A stretch of DNA of 64,000 bases, from positions 1-64,000 of the forward strand of contig UQGG01000024.1 of assembly GCA_900540475.1 (NCBI GenBank), read 5' to 3'. The DNA is from an uncultured Robinsoniella sp. (GTDB lineage Bacteria > Bacillota > Clostridia > Lachnospirales > Lachnospiraceae). Positions 41,055-51,245 of the stretch are shown one piece after another (position 1 is the stretch's first letter; every line of letters starts with the position of its first letter). The notes beneath the pieces were generated by a model. It did no database searches, was not told the origin of the DNA, and saw nothing but the letters and a program-made list of their open reading frames with translations. The position numbers and the translations under genes were made by a program.

Positions 41055-42593
41055 ATTCACATCCTGATACTTTATCCGGTATTCAGAAGGGGAGATCCCC
41101 ATGATCTGTTTAAAGGCTTTGCTAAAATAAAACTGGTTGGAATATCCGCATAGTTCCGCCACTTCACGAATGGACATGGTAGAAGAGAGAAAGTAATGGC
41201 ACGCCTGCTCGATCCGGTATTTTGTCAAATATTCTATGGGAGGGATACCTTCCTGTTTCTTGAAAATTCTGCTCAGGTAAGCAGGAGTAATGGAAAATTT
41301 TGTAGCAATATTGTGTATATTGATTTCCTGTGAATAGTGGGAGTGAATATAGGCTTTTATTTTATCAATAAAATGCGAAGAGTCAGAATTGATCTCTATA
41401 TTCAATAATGTATTCCTGCATGCCTGCTCAAATAAAAATAGCAGGGAATCAGTCAGATCGGTATAGCCCTTTGAAGTGGAGAGATATTCTTCGATTTCCA
41501 GAGCGTAATTATGAAATAATTTATGATCCGCATAATCAAATATATAATATAAAATCTTTTTCAGGCATTCATCTAACTGCTTTTGCGTAACCCTTTCTTT
41601 GCTGCACTGTAATAAGAAGCTTTTTAGATGATTTAAAAAGGAAGGGAGATTCTTATTCTGGATATCCAGCTTAAACTTCTTTTCCATGGAATCATCTAAG
41701 ATATGACGGAATTCCGTTCCATTTTCCAGAAAATCTTTCTGATAGAGAATGGAGGAGTGACCGAATATCAGATGGTTAGTTGTTTGAGTGCGCATCAGGT
41801 TATGCTTACTTCGGATATCGGAGAGGTCACAGGTTTTCGTACTCAGACACAGTGTGACCGGATAGCCGGAGGGTCTTAAGATATCCATCAGTCCCAGAAG
41901 CAAATTCTTTATCTTGGTAGTGTTATTTTGCTGAAGGGAAATCAACAGGAACTTTTCATTTCTGGTAACTCCGTCCAACAGATAAATGGAATCGTGATTT
42001 CCCAGGTATTTGTGTTGTAAATCAGCCACCGATAGTTGGGTAAGCGCTTCCTCCGAGGGATAAATATCATGCAGTGTCAGGGAGGAGCAGGAGCCTGCAT
42101 TTATCAGGATGCCATAATAAAAAGCCGGTTCCAGTGCCTGTAGTTCCTGAGTGGAAACTGAGGTTTTGTAGTTATGAAGCAGGGAATTCAACAATGTGTG
42201 TCTGTTTTCTTTTTTTGAAGTCTGGATTTTTTCCGAAAGTGTATCCAGCGTGTAATGCAAATCTTCCACAGAGACCGGCTTTAACAGGTAATCATCTACC
42301 CCCAGCTTCATGGACTGTCTGGCATATTCAAAGTCTTTATATCCGCTTAAGATAACAGTATAAACGGGAATATCATTTTCTTTTAGTTTTTGGATTAAAT
42401 CCAGTCCGGATGCAATGGGCATGCGGATATCCGTAAAGAGAATATCAGGGGACAGATCGGTTATTTTCTGGTAGGCGTCCTGGCCATTGAGTGCGGTCCC
42501 CACAATTTCAATATCATCAGATGCTTTTTTCAGTTTCGCGCATAAATCCTTTTGTATCAACAGCTGGTCTTCAGCTACAAATATTTTAATCAT
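41052..42593 (-). CDS. YesN-type response regulator (REC + AraC HTH)
   Basis: A 513-residue transcription factor. The receiver domain (1-120) starts IKIFVAEDQLLIQKDLCAKL and has the phosphoacceptor Asp in PDILFTDIRMP (about residue 55), then YTVILSGYKDFEYARQSMKLGVDDYLLKPV with the switch Ser and Lys. A middle linker of about 280 residues follows. The C-terminal AraC domain (about 410-510) has two helix-turn-helices: IHNIATKFSITPAYLSRIFKKQEG and MSIREVAELCGYSNQFYFSKAFKQIMGISPSEYR. It forms a two-component pair with the sensor kinase just upstream (8-base overlap). AraC-type proteins bind tandem direct repeats, and such repeats precede both the giant glycosidase gene and the sugar-importer operon. 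Confidence 0.95.
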   Translation of the reverse strand: MIKIFVAEDQLLIQKDLCAKLKKASDDIEIVGTALNGQDAYQKITDLSPDILFTDIRMPIASGLDLIQKLKENDIPVYTVILSGYKDFEYARQSMKLGVDDYLLKPVSVEDLHYTLDTLSEKIQTSKKENRHTLLNSLLHNYKTSVSTQELQALEPAFYYGILINAGSCSSLTLHDIYPSEEALTQLSVADLQHKYLGNHDSIYLLDGVTRNEKFLLISLQQNNTTKIKNLLLGLMDILRPSGYPVTLCLSTKTCDLSDIRSKHNLMRTQTTNHLIFGHSSILYQKDFLENGTEFRHILDDSMEKKFKLDIQNKNLPSFLNHLKSFLLQCSKERVTQKQLDECLKKILYYIFDYADHKLFHNYALEIEEYLSTSKGYTDLTDSLLFLFEQACRNTLLNIEINSDSSHFIDKIKAYIHSHYSQEINIHNIATKFSITPAYLSRIFKKQEGIPPIEYLTKYRIEQACHYFLSSTMSIREVAELCGYSNQFYFSKAFKQIMGISPSEYRIKYQDVN

Positions 42594-44391
42594 CCGGTAG
42601 TACTCCTTTCATTGTGATTCTGCTTCCGGGAGAAAGATTTTCAACGGTAAAATCAAACTTACATGAAAAATGGGCATACAAACGTGCGAAAGTATTGAAA
42701 AGGCCCAGGCCATCTATTTCGATGTCCTTGTAAGAAAAATTCCGATTCTTCAATGTCGTTTCTTTGAATGTCTGCAGTTCTTTTAACACCTCATTGGGAA
42801 ATCCCTGACCGTTGTCTTCCACAAGTATGATCCATTGATTTTGCCGGATGAAAAAACGCAGCGAGATCTTCCATGGGGGCGGAGAGCATTCAAAAGCATG
42901 TTTGAAGCAATTCTCTACAAAGGGCTGGATCGTCAGTTTTGGAATGCGAAGGTCATAAAGGCTGGAATCAATTTCCAGTTCATAGGATGAATTTCCGTCA
43001 TTGGAGATCTTCATAAACTCCAGATAATTTTTCGTGTGGTTAATTTCCTGAATGAGTGGTACAATTTGTTCTTTAGACGTTATATAACGCATCATGGAAG
43101 AGAAGCCCTGGCACATCCTGGTAGTAACTTCGCTGCCATACACCTCGCTTGCAGCGCTGATGGCGTTTAAGGCATTGTATAGAAAATGCGGATTGATCTG
43201 TGCCTGGAGAGCAGTGAGATTCGCATTGCTTTCTCTTATCTGCAGTTCATAGTTTTGGGCAATGGACTGCTCCAGCCGTTTCAGCATATGATTAAAGGAT
43301 GTGTTGATGATTTCAAATTCATCGAAAATGTCCTCCGGCAGATCCAGGCAGGTGTTCTGGTCTAACTGCAGATTATCAATGTGGTTAATCAGCTGCTTCA
43401 GCGGTTTCGTAACTACGGAGAGTATGATAAACATAATGATTAACGCCGCCAGAAGAACAAGGAGAACCGTAAATACAGTCGTTACAATATAGGAGATATT
43501 CTGGGACTGCATGGTTTTATTATTTGAAATCAAAACGGTTGTAAACGGAGTAAGGCTGCTTCCCGATGAATTATAGGAATAGCTGTTTGAAAAATGTTCC
43601 GTGTTCCCCTTTTGTATATTTTCTAATACAGAATCCAGCTGTTCATCGGAAATCACATATCCATCCTGTTCAAATGGGTAAATGATGTTATCATCTGAAT
43701 CCAGTAACAATATTTCTTTCTCATTGGAAAAGGTATTTTGCGTACATATATCAGCCAATACACTGTATGGCACCTGTATCTCTACCAGAGTGTCTCTGGT
43801 CAGGGTATTATCAGAAAAATTCTTACATACCGAAAGGACGGTTCTTAAAGAGCTGTTCCAGTCATTTAAATGGGGACCGTAATACAGCGTGGATACATCT
43901 GCCTCTGTCAATAATTCTATAGCCCTGTTTTCTTTTAGTGTTTGGGCGATCCGCTCCCGGTCACTTAGATAAATTCCAGTATAGTAAAAATAGCCGCATT
44001 CGCGGTTATATAACATCACGTTGGATATAATCGGTGAAAACATCATATTGATCAGTGTTTTCTGTATGGTTCGTTCCTGTGAAAGCTGTTCCATATATTC
44101 CCGGGATGACGGCTCCGGTCCGGAAGCGTTCAGGGAAAAAATGATCTGTTTTAATGAGTCATTTTTTGTGATTGAAGTAGCTGCGATATTCATTTGCTCA
44201 TAGAGGGAATCTACCTGAGCGCTTACCCGGTCCAAAACAATCTGAGAAGAAGATATTTCAGTAGATTTTGCATTTCGGATAGCGGTGGTGGAAAAAAGGA
44301 GAGATACAATTAATGCAAGGCAGATAAAAAGACTGCCCACAGAAAAAAATAGTCTTAATTTAAATTTTCCTTTTGTTTTATTTTTAATCAT
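42586..44391 (-). CDS. YesM-type sensor histidine kinase
   Basis: A 601-residue membrane kinase. TM1 is about 13-35, an extracytoplasmic sensor spans about 36-290, TM2 is about 295-320 (YIVTTVFTVLLVLLAALIIMFIIL), and a HAMP domain follows (about 321-375). The His-kinase domain (PF06580 type) has the phosphoacceptor in ALQAQINPHFLYNALNAIS (about 393-411). The ATPase domain has IQPFVENCFKHAF (N-box), VEDNGQGFP (G1) and GLGLFNTFARLYAHF (G2). It would sense a glycan or breakdown product outside and phosphorylate the YesN partner. A TTG precedes the ATG; I chose the ATG, although no strong ribosome binding site is visible. Confidence 0.95.
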   Translation of the reverse strand: MIKNKTKGKFKLRLFFSVGSLFICLALIVSLLFSTTAIRNAKSTEISSSQIVLDRVSAQVDSLYEQMNIAATSITKNDSLKQIIFSLNASGPEPSSREYMEQLSQERTIQKTLINMMFSPIISNVMLYNRECGYFYYTGIYLSDRERIAQTLKENRAIELLTEADVSTLYYGPHLNDWNSSLRTVLSVCKNFSDNTLTRDTLVEIQVPYSVLADICTQNTFSNEKEILLLDSDDNIIYPFEQDGYVISDEQLDSVLENIQKGNTEHFSNSYSYNSSGSSLTPFTTVLISNNKTMQSQNISYIVTTVFTVLLVLLAALIIMFIILSVVTKPLKQLINHIDNLQLDQNTCLDLPEDIFDEFEIINTSFNHMLKRLEQSIAQNYELQIRESNANLTALQAQINPHFLYNALNAISAASEVYGSEVTTRMCQGFSSMMRYITSKEQIVPLIQEINHTKNYLEFMKISNDGNSSYELEIDSSLYDLRIPKLTIQPFVENCFKHAFECSPPPWKISLRFFIRQNQWIILVEDNGQGFPNEVLKELQTFKETTLKNRNFSYKDIEIDGLGLFNTFARLYAHFSCKFDFTVENLSPGSRITMKGVLPDD

Positions 44392-44751
44392 CAATATACG
44401 TTCATGTAATAAGTTTTCATCTGTCAGAACCGTTTAAACAGCTTTACTTATTTCCTTTCCCTTGTCTCGTTATGGAGTATCGTTTTCCAGTTTCTGTTTA
44501 TTTCTTACAAAATCCTGTGCTTTGCATGGACTTCGTTTTTAATTATAACAAAGTTCCTGTTTAAAAAACAGTAAAAAAGCCAGATGTCAAAAAATTATAA
44601 ACCAGGCTGACAAAAAAGTACATACCAAATGTGTGGCAGGATTCTTATAATGAATACCATAGAGCTGCCGGTATATGGCAGAAAAGGGGGTGTTGGGGAT
44701 TTTACATAAGCGGTAATAAGAGGAAACTTACAAAGATGGAAGGAGAAACGA
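44392..44751. other. Divergent control region between yesM and the giant glycosidase gene
   Basis: About 360 bases. The right part (44585-44651) holds tandem YesN-box candidates and a TATAAT element. The left part has a minus-strand TATAAT (44542-44547 on the complementary strand) with a poor -35, a possible promoter for yesM/yesN. No gene is seen. Confidence 0.55.
44585..44651 (+). promoter_or_regulatory. Tandem YesN-box candidates and promoter
   Basis: Box A TGTCAAAAAATTATAAACCA (from 44585) and box B TGACAAAAAAGTACATACCA (from 44608) agree at 16 of 20 positions and are 23 bases apart. TATAAT is at 44646-44651, and the -35 position overlaps the end of box B and is not consensus. The identical arrangement occurs at 51139-51205. 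Typical of a promoter needing an AraC-type activator. Confidence 0.8.
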
Positions 44752-47700
44752 ATGAAAAGGAAGATAGGAAAAAGATTATTATCGATGTTATTAAGTGCAG
44801 GCATGCTGGCAGGAACGGTTCTGCCGGCAGCAGCGAAGCCTGAGAGGGATTCTAAAGATGCAGCGGCACAGATTGTGGTGGATTACAATACCAGTATTGG
44901 AACCGGAAGCCCCATGATTTTCGGCGGACTTGGAACCCCGGATTCTGAGAGCAAGGCATGGAAAAGCCTGACCCGGGAAGCGGGATTAAAGGTAATGGGG
45001 GTAGATGTGGATCTGTCTGAATTATTCCCGGATAGTACCGATGCTGATTCGGCGGTACTGGAATCCTATACCCATGTGGCAGGGGGAATTTTAACAAGAA
45101 TAAAAGGTGCAGGCATCAAAGCTTTTATCACGTTTGACCATATGCCTTCCTGGTATGCAGATACACCGGATAAAGCGGGAGCATATGCTGTAATGGTGGA
45201 GACATTTTTAGCTACAGCAAAGGCAGATTACCAAGACAGTATCGGATATGTGGAGTTAAAGCCGGAGATGTCCCTTAGCGCTGAGGAATTCACGAATTCT
45301 TATTATCAGACGGCTGCAAAGGTCAGAAGGCTGCTCCCTGAAGTACAGATCGGAGGAATGGGTTATGAGCTGAAGGATAAAAATGATTCCCTCAGTACTG
45401 CACCCAATGTTAAGGCGGCACTGAATGCCTATGAGGGCAAGGACGAATCCCTCCTTCAGTTTGTATCTTTTAAAGCTTATGCTGCAGATCCTACGACGGA
45501 TTGGAAAAATGACGTTTTCGGAGAATTTAAACCAGGAAGAAAAGCAGTCAGAGCAGCCCTTAAAAATGCAGACATGCCTCTTTTTCTCACCGGATGGTCG
45601 TCAGTGGCTAAGGGAGAAAAGAACCCGGACGGAACCATCACTGGTGCAGACGGAATCAAGTATCATTCCCTGGCATTATTTAAGGCAATGCGTGACGGAT
45701 GGGATCTGGTGTTATTTGACGGGTCCGTGAATGACCGGACAAATCCAGGAAGCTATATGTACACAGAAACGGACGGAACGGTTACGCTGAATCCATTTAC
45801 GAAAGCGTATACCTTGCTGAGCGGACAGATGGGATTGGGAGAAGGCGAGTTTAAAGTCGTATCCACCGATATGGGCAGCAGCTGGCCTGTGGACGATTCC
45901 ATCGCTATGATTAATTCAGGGAATGAAGCCATGATGCTGCTGACCAATTTCGGGGACCAGCCCAAGCAGAATATCAGTATTGAACTGCAAAATGTGCCAT
46001 ACGAAGACGGTAACGTCACATTGAAAGGATATGCCGCCAATACTGGTCAGGAAGTATCTAAAGAAGTGATATCCATACCGGATGTCACGGTTCATAACGG
46101 AATTATTACGGCAACTCTTCCCGTTATACCTGCAAAATCAGCTATGGGGCTGGTAGTAAAAGGCGGAGTAAAAAGAACCCTGCCGGCGCAGTCAATGTAT
46201 GAATTTGAAAGCCAGGATAATCATTTTGGAGGCAGCACAGAAATTTCCTGGACAAGCGGAGCTTCTTTTAACCGTACAGTAAAGGGCTTTGGAGGAGCGG
46301 ATAATTTTGTTACGCTGGGCAAAGTTGCAGCAGACGGAACAGGTACCTATAAGGCACACCTTTACGCATCACCTTCCGGGAAAGTCACCGGTACAAAAGT
46401 AAGCGTTAACGGTGGAGAACCCATGGACATTGATGTATCTGGCATTTCATTAACGAATGATGTTTCGTTCGATATTTCTCTGGAAGGGGGAAATCAGAAT
46501 ACCATCAAGTTCTATACGGAATCCGGGGATTTAAGACCGGACAGACTGGTTTTAGAATCCGGCGATGTTGCACTGTCCATTGGTATCCAGAATCTGAATA
46601 CGCTGGAAAAAGAAGGAGATGCCTACATTTTGCCTAAGGTTATGCAGGACTTTGTCATAGATGCAAGAATTTTCCCGGCATCATCAGCTCCGGGAAAGAC
46701 GCTGGATTTTACTTCTTCAGACAGCGATGTGGTATCCGTTAATGAAAATGGCCTGCTTACCCCGCACAGGGAGGGGACGGCTGAGATTACGGTAGGAATC
46801 AGAGGGGAAGCGGTTACCGCTTCATTTGCATTAATGATCAAAAATTCCATTGCTTCCGTATCATTAACACCGAAGACATTGACACTGAAACAAGGAGAGA
46901 GCCAGACACTTACCGCCGCCTTTGTACCGTCAGATGCGGCGAATAAGAATATAATCTGGGAATCTTCCAGACCGGATATCGTCAGTGTGGCTCCCGGGGT
47001 AGATGGGACGGCTCATGTTACCGCTGTCGGAGAGACCGGTGACTCTGTCATAACGGTTATTACAGAGGATGGGAATAAAAGAGATACTGCAGCAGTTAAT
47101 GTGGTTGAACCGGTAGAAGGGGGTACCGTAACGATTGATTATGGGAATACCATTGCAACCGGTTCACCGAACATTTTTGGAGTGACTCATTATCCCAGCC
47201 TGGATGGGGAAGATTCGGATATCGGAGATCATTCTCAGGTATGGCCAATGCTGACAAATGAAGCAGGAGTCAGGTTCATGAGAGCGGATGCGCGTCTGCA
47301 GGAGATTCTGCCCATCTGGACGAAAACACCGGATACGGACTGGGCGCCTGCAGACGGAACCCAGGGCTCTGACCAGCCATCTTATGTGAGATCCGATTAT
47401 TATTATGTTCCAACGCCGGATGGATCCGAAAGAAACAGGTTCACTCTGGAAGGATACCGGGCGGATATGGACTATTATAAGCAGCGGGGAGAATATCTGA
47501 ATGGTCTGTCCAACCCCGCCAACTGGAATACCGGCAGACTGCTGCGCTGGGTGAAAGAGGCTAAAGCCCAGGGATATGAAGTGATGGTAATGACCTTCCA
47601 GATACCGGAATGGCTGTCAGCAGGAGTTGTTACCGGAACGGCACATACAGAAAAGGTATGCAATGGTGCGCCTAAGGATTGGGAAGTCTACCGGGATATT

Positions 47701-50700
47701 ATTAAGAAGGTTTACCTGATGTTAAAAGCAGAGGGAATCGACAGCTATGAATTCCTGAATGAACCACATTGGTACGTACCCCAGGGCGGCGACCAGAGAG
47801 ATCCCCAGGGGAATCCCTATCCGTCAGGCAACAGGCAGAACCTGATTGCCGCAGACCAGTTCTATCAGGCAATTGATGCCATCTATGAAGCAGAAGGAGG
47901 CAGCAAGCCGGCAGTTAAAATGGGCGGCGGTGCTGATGACAGCTGGGGCGGCAGCTATGGTGTACTTGGAACGATATTATCGGAAAAGTATGAAAAATGG
48001 TTTGACAGAATTGACTTTATTTCTATTCATAAATACGGAGAGCGTCCGGCGAATCAGGATAACGGCAATCAGGGAGCCAATTCCAGGAATGCAAAGTACT
48101 GGCTGAGAAACAAGCTTGGAAGAGAGGTGCCCCTTTACTTAAATGAGTATAATGTCAGCACAGGACAGCCTGTAAATGAAACTTACGGATATAAGAGTAC
48201 AGGGTGGCATGCCAGAAATCTCATTGATATGATGACAGACCAGTATGAGGGCGGGGGCTACTATACCTGCTATCCCGCAGATGTGCCGATGGATGATTAT
48301 GAAGCGAGTGCAGGCTGGATAGAACGGGGCAAAGGCATGTATACCTGGAATCAGGGAGATCCGTATCTGGCTAACTTTACGAAAACCTGGGGAATGCTAT
48401 CCGTTAATCTGGGTCTGGGTAAAGGATACTTTGATGTGAAATCCAGTTCCATCCAGGGAGGCATGACACAGAGCGCAGGTGCTGTAAATGCAGACGGGAC
48501 CCCGGTAGCCCTGATCAATAACTATACCGCAACCGCTTATGACAATACAAAAGTGATTATGAAAAATGTTCCTTTTGCAAAAGGCGCAGAGATAACTGCC
48601 AAAATATATCCCTATACCTATGATTCGGATATCAGTCATTATGAATCACAGATAATTACCGTATCCCAGGACGGTACGGCAGAAGCCGTGATACCAGTTA
48701 TAGACGGATATGGCACGGCAGGCATCGTCTTAGAAGGGGAAATAACAGCTATCCCGGATGTTACTTATGAATTTGAGTCCTATAAAAATAACCTGTCTGG
48801 TACCGCTAAGATCATGGAACAGTCTGCCATGTCCAATGAAAGATATGTGGAACAGATGAATGGACTGGCTAATGCAGTAGAGATTCCCGTTAACAGCCAG
48901 AAAACCGTAAAAGCTATAATGGAAGTGAGTTATTCCGGTACGGGAAACCTGACTTACATTCTGGATGGACAGGAGCAGACCATTGCGCTGCCGGGTGAAA
49001 GCAACAGTGTTAATTTCCAGGTGAATCTAAAAGAAGGCATAAACCGGATTCAGTTTTTTACGGACCAGCAGGACATTCGTATGGATAAACTGGTTAAACA
49101 GGAATTAAACAAGGAAGAACTGCAAAAGCTGGTTAACAGAGCATTTACCCCCGAAGGATATACGGATAAGAGCTGGAAGGTATACGAAGAAGCGAAAGCC
49201 GGGGCACAGGCAGTGCTGGATAAGGAAGCTGCATCCATAGAAGAAGTGGAAGCTGCTTATATAAAACTGTCAGACGCTATTGATGCACTGGTGGCAATGG
49301 TGGATCTGCCGGCACTTATAGAGGAAGCACAGGCAAAAGATGCCGGTTTGTACACAACGGAGTCATGGCTTCTGTTTGCCAAAGCACTGGCGGATGCAAA
49401 AGAAGTAATGGCGCAGCCAGACGCTTCACAGGAAAGCCAGGTAGAAACCTATTATATATTGCAAAAGGCAATGGAGGCCCTTATAAAACTTCCATCAGGA
49501 ACCGAGAATATGCTTTCCGGAAAAGAAGCTGTTACAAATTCTGAACTGGAAGTGGAAGGTACGTTAAATGCCACGGATGGAAACCGTTCCTGTTCTTACA
49601 ATGATCCTTTTATTCAGATCGGGGCAATCGGGGAAGACAACGGACAGCCGGATACCTGGGAACCGGCTTACCTGCAATATGATCTGGGAGCAGAACGTCA
49701 GATCGACAAAATGGATATTTACCGCACCTTTTACGCAGACGGGAATGTGGATATCCGGTGGTTAGACTGCCGGGTTGAAGTGAGTTCAAATCCGGAATTT
49801 CCGGAAGGAGCAGTCCAGCTTTTATTTGGACCGGAAGATGTAGTTTCTAAGCCCTATCAGGAAACACCACAGGAAATAGTTCCGGATACGCCGGTAACAG
49901 CCCGGTATATCCGTATATACGGAAAAGGACATACCTGCAGCTGGGGCAGCAGTAATAAGATCAATATTTCAGAAGTAGAAGTATTTGGCAGCGGCGCTGC
50001 AGATACCTCCGTATTAGAAGCCATGATAGCGGAAGCAGAAAAGCTAAAGGAAGCGGATTATACTTCGGAAAGCTTTGGCAGATTTTTGGCAGAACTGGAG
50101 CGGAGCAGAGAAATTCTGGGGAATCCGGACCGGAACCAGGCAATGGTGAACCAGGGGGCAGCAGACCTTGATAGTATCATTCAACAATTAGTGAAAAAAG
50201 CGGACTTTACGTCACTAAACGCTGCAATTGATCAGGCAGAGCAGATAGCAGGGGACCAATATACACAAGAGAGCTATGAGGCAGTGGCGGCAGCCCTTGA
50301 AACAGCCAAGAGGATTGCTGCAGATGAGTTATCCCCACAGACAGCGATAGATCAGGCAGAGGCAGACCTCAGGGATGCAATGGAAAGATTAGTGCCAAAG
50401 GCAGATTTTACCGCCCTGAATAACCTGATCGCAGAAGCAAAGAGCAAAATCGAAACAGACTATACCCTGATCAGCTATCAGGAAATGAGAAAGGCATTGG
50501 AAGCAGCCCAGAGAACTGCAGCAGATGGATCCGCTTCACAAGCAGCGGTAGATGAAGCGGCAGCGGCACTGAAAAAAGCAATGGCCAGTCTGAAAAAGCG
50601 CGGAAATGCAGTCATTCAGATAAAGAAGACAAAATATAACAAGACATATGGCGGCAAGGCATTCTCTCTGGGCGCCCGGGCAAACTGTAAACTGAAGTAT

Positions 50701-51135
50701 AAGAGCAGTAATACCAGGGTCGTTTCTGTGAACAGCAAGGGTAAAGTGAGGATAAAGGATTCCGGAAAGGCAATAATTACCCTCACCGCATCGGCAAAAG
50801 ACTTTAAAACAGCCGTGAAAAAAATAACGATTACCGTAAAACCAAAGAAAGCCATTATCAGCAGTTTGAAATCACAGAAGAAAAAGACGGCAGCGGTAGT
50901 TTGGAAGCGGGATAAAAAGGCTTCCGGATACCAGGTGCAGTATTCCCTCAGTAAAAAATTTGCCGGGTCAAAGACAAAGGTAAAAACGGTCTCGAAAAAT
51001 AAAACCACCCGGTTGGAATTGAAAAAGCTTAAAACCAGAAAGACGTATTACGTCCGGGTCAGAAGCTATAAGAAAGCGGGAAATTCGAAAGTATATGGTA
51101 ACTGGAGTAAGGTAAAGTCAGTAAAGGTAATATGA
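44752..51135 (+). CDS. Giant secreted multidomain glycoside hydrolase (GH39-like)
   Basis: A 2127-residue exported protein. A signal peptide (1-29, ending LPAAAKP) is followed by: GH39-like module 1 (about 40-475); a CBM-like module (about 482-603, starting YEFESQDN); two Ig-like/BIG2 domains (about 607-786); GH39-like module 2 (about 790-1340); a second CBM-like module (about 1342-1455, YEFESYKN); two FIVAR-type helical repeats (about 1456-1582); an F5/8-type discoidin domain (about 1585-1745); three more FIVAR repeats (about 1750-1950); a Lys-rich BIG2-like domain; and a fibronectin III domain to the end. Module 2 keeps a catalytic pair, acid/base E1004 (FLNEPHW) and nucleophile E1132 (PLYLNEYN). 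Module 1 has K-P-E and L-T-G-W there, so it is probably inactive. No sortase signal is seen. Ribosome binding site GGAAGGAGAAACGA. The target glycan is unknown. Confidence 0.9.
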   Translation: MKRKIGKRLLSMLLSAGMLAGTVLPAAAKPERDSKDAAAQIVVDYNTSIGTGSPMIFGGLGTPDSESKAWKSLTREAGLKVMGVDVDLSELFPDSTDADSAVLESYTHVAGGILTRIKGAGIKAFITFDHMPSWYADTPDKAGAYAVMVETFLATAKADYQDSIGYVELKPEMSLSAEEFTNSYYQTAAKVRRLLPEVQIGGMGYELKDKNDSLSTAPNVKAALNAYEGKDESLLQFVSFKAYAADPTTDWKNDVFGEFKPGRKAVRAALKNADMPLFLTGWSSVAKGEKNPDGTITGADGIKYHSLALFKAMRDGWDLVLFDGSVNDRTNPGSYMYTETDGTVTLNPFTKAYTLLSGQMGLGEGEFKVVSTDMGSSWPVDDSIAMINSGNEAMMLLTNFGDQPKQNISIELQNVPYEDGNVTLKGYAANTGQEVSKEVISIPDVTVHNGIITATLPVIPAKSAMGLVVKGGVKRTLPAQSMYEFESQDNHFGGSTEISWTSGASFNRTVKGFGGADNFVTLGKVAADGTGTYKAHLYASPSGKVTGTKVSVNGGEPMDIDVSGISLTNDVSFDISLEGGNQNTIKFYTESGDLRPDRLVLESGDVALSIGIQNLNTLEKEGDAYILPKVMQDFVIDARIFPASSAPGKTLDFTSSDSDVVSVNENGLLTPHREGTAEITVGIRGEAVTASFALMIKNSIASVSLTPKTLTLKQGESQTLTAAFVPSDAANKNIIWESSRPDIVSVAPGVDGTAHVTAVGETGDSVITVITEDGNKRDTAAVNVVEPVEGGTVTIDYGNTIATGSPNIFGVTHYPSLDGEDSDIGDHSQVWPMLTNEAGVRFMRADARLQEILPIWTKTPDTDWAPADGTQGSDQPSYVRSDYYYVPTPDGSERNRFTLEGYRADMDYYKQRGEYLNGLSNPANWNTGRLLRWVKEAKAQGYEVMVMTFQIPEWLSAGVVTGTAHTEKVCNGAPKDWEVYRDIIKKVYLMLKAEGIDSYEFLNEPHWYVPQGGDQRDPQGNPYPSGNRQNLIAADQFYQAIDAIYEAEGGSKPAVKMGGGADDSWGGSYGVLGTILSEKYEKWFDRIDFISIHKYGERPANQDNGNQGANSRNAKYWLRNKLGREVPLYLNEYNVSTGQPVNETYGYKSTGWHARNLIDMMTDQYEGGGYYTCYPADVPMDDYEASAGWIERGKGMYTWNQGDPYLANFTKTWGMLSVNLGLGKGYFDVKSSSIQGGMTQSAGAVNADGTPVALINNYTATAYDNTKVIMKNVPFAKGAEITAKIYPYTYDSDISHYESQIITVSQDGTAEAVIPVIDGYGTAGIVLEGEITAIPDVTYEFESYKNNLSGTAKIMEQSAMSNERYVEQMNGLANAVEIPVNSQKTVKAIMEVSYSGTGNLTYILDGQEQTIALPGESNSVNFQVNLKEGINRIQFFTDQQDIRMDKLVKQELNKEELQKLVNRAFTPEGYTDKSWKVYEEAKAGAQAVLDKEAASIEEVEAAYIKLSDAIDALVAMVDLPALIEEAQAKDAGLYTTESWLLFAKALADAKEVMAQPDASQESQVETYYILQKAMEALIKLPSGTENMLSGKEAVTNSELEVEGTLNATDGNRSCSYNDPFIQIGAIGEDNGQPDTWEPAYLQYDLGAERQIDKMDIYRTFYADGNVDIRWLDCRVEVSSNPEFPEGAVQLLFGPEDVVSKPYQETPQEIVPDTPVTARYIRIYGKGHTCSWGSSNKINISEVEVFGSGAADTSVLEAMIAEAEKLKEADYTSESFGRFLAELERSREILGNPDRNQAMVNQGAADLDSIIQQLVKKADFTSLNAAIDQAEQIAGDQYTQESYEAVAAALETAKRIAADELSPQTAIDQAEADLRDAMERLVPKADFTALNNLIAEAKSKIETDYTLISYQEMRKALEAAQRTAADGSASQAAVDEAAAALKKAMASLKKRGNAVIQIKKTKYNKTYGGKAFSLGARANCKLKYKSSNTRVVSVNSKGKVRIKDSGKAIITLTASAKDFKTAVKKITITVKPKKAIISSLKSQKKKTAAVVWKRDKKASGYQVQYSLSKKFAGSKTKVKTVSKNKTTRLELKKLKTRKTYYVRVRSYKKAGNSKVYGNWSKVKSVKVI

Positions 51136-51138
51136 GGA

Positions 51139-51205
51139 TGTCAAAAAAATATATACAAACCGGACAGAAAAGTACATTCCAAAATGACCACATGATTTAT
51201 ATAAT
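51139..51205 (+). promoter_or_regulatory. Tandem YesN-box candidates and promoter, second copy
   Basis: Box A TGTCAAAAAAATATATACAA (from 51139) and box B GGACAGAAAAGTACATTCCA (from 51162) repeat the arrangement at 44585-44651, with the same 23-base box spacing and the same 61-base distance from box A to TATAAT (51200-51205). It drives the importer/GH36 operon. Confidence 0.8.
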
Positions 51206-51245
51206 GAAAGCACAATAACAGTTGTTAAGAATAAGGAGGAATTGT

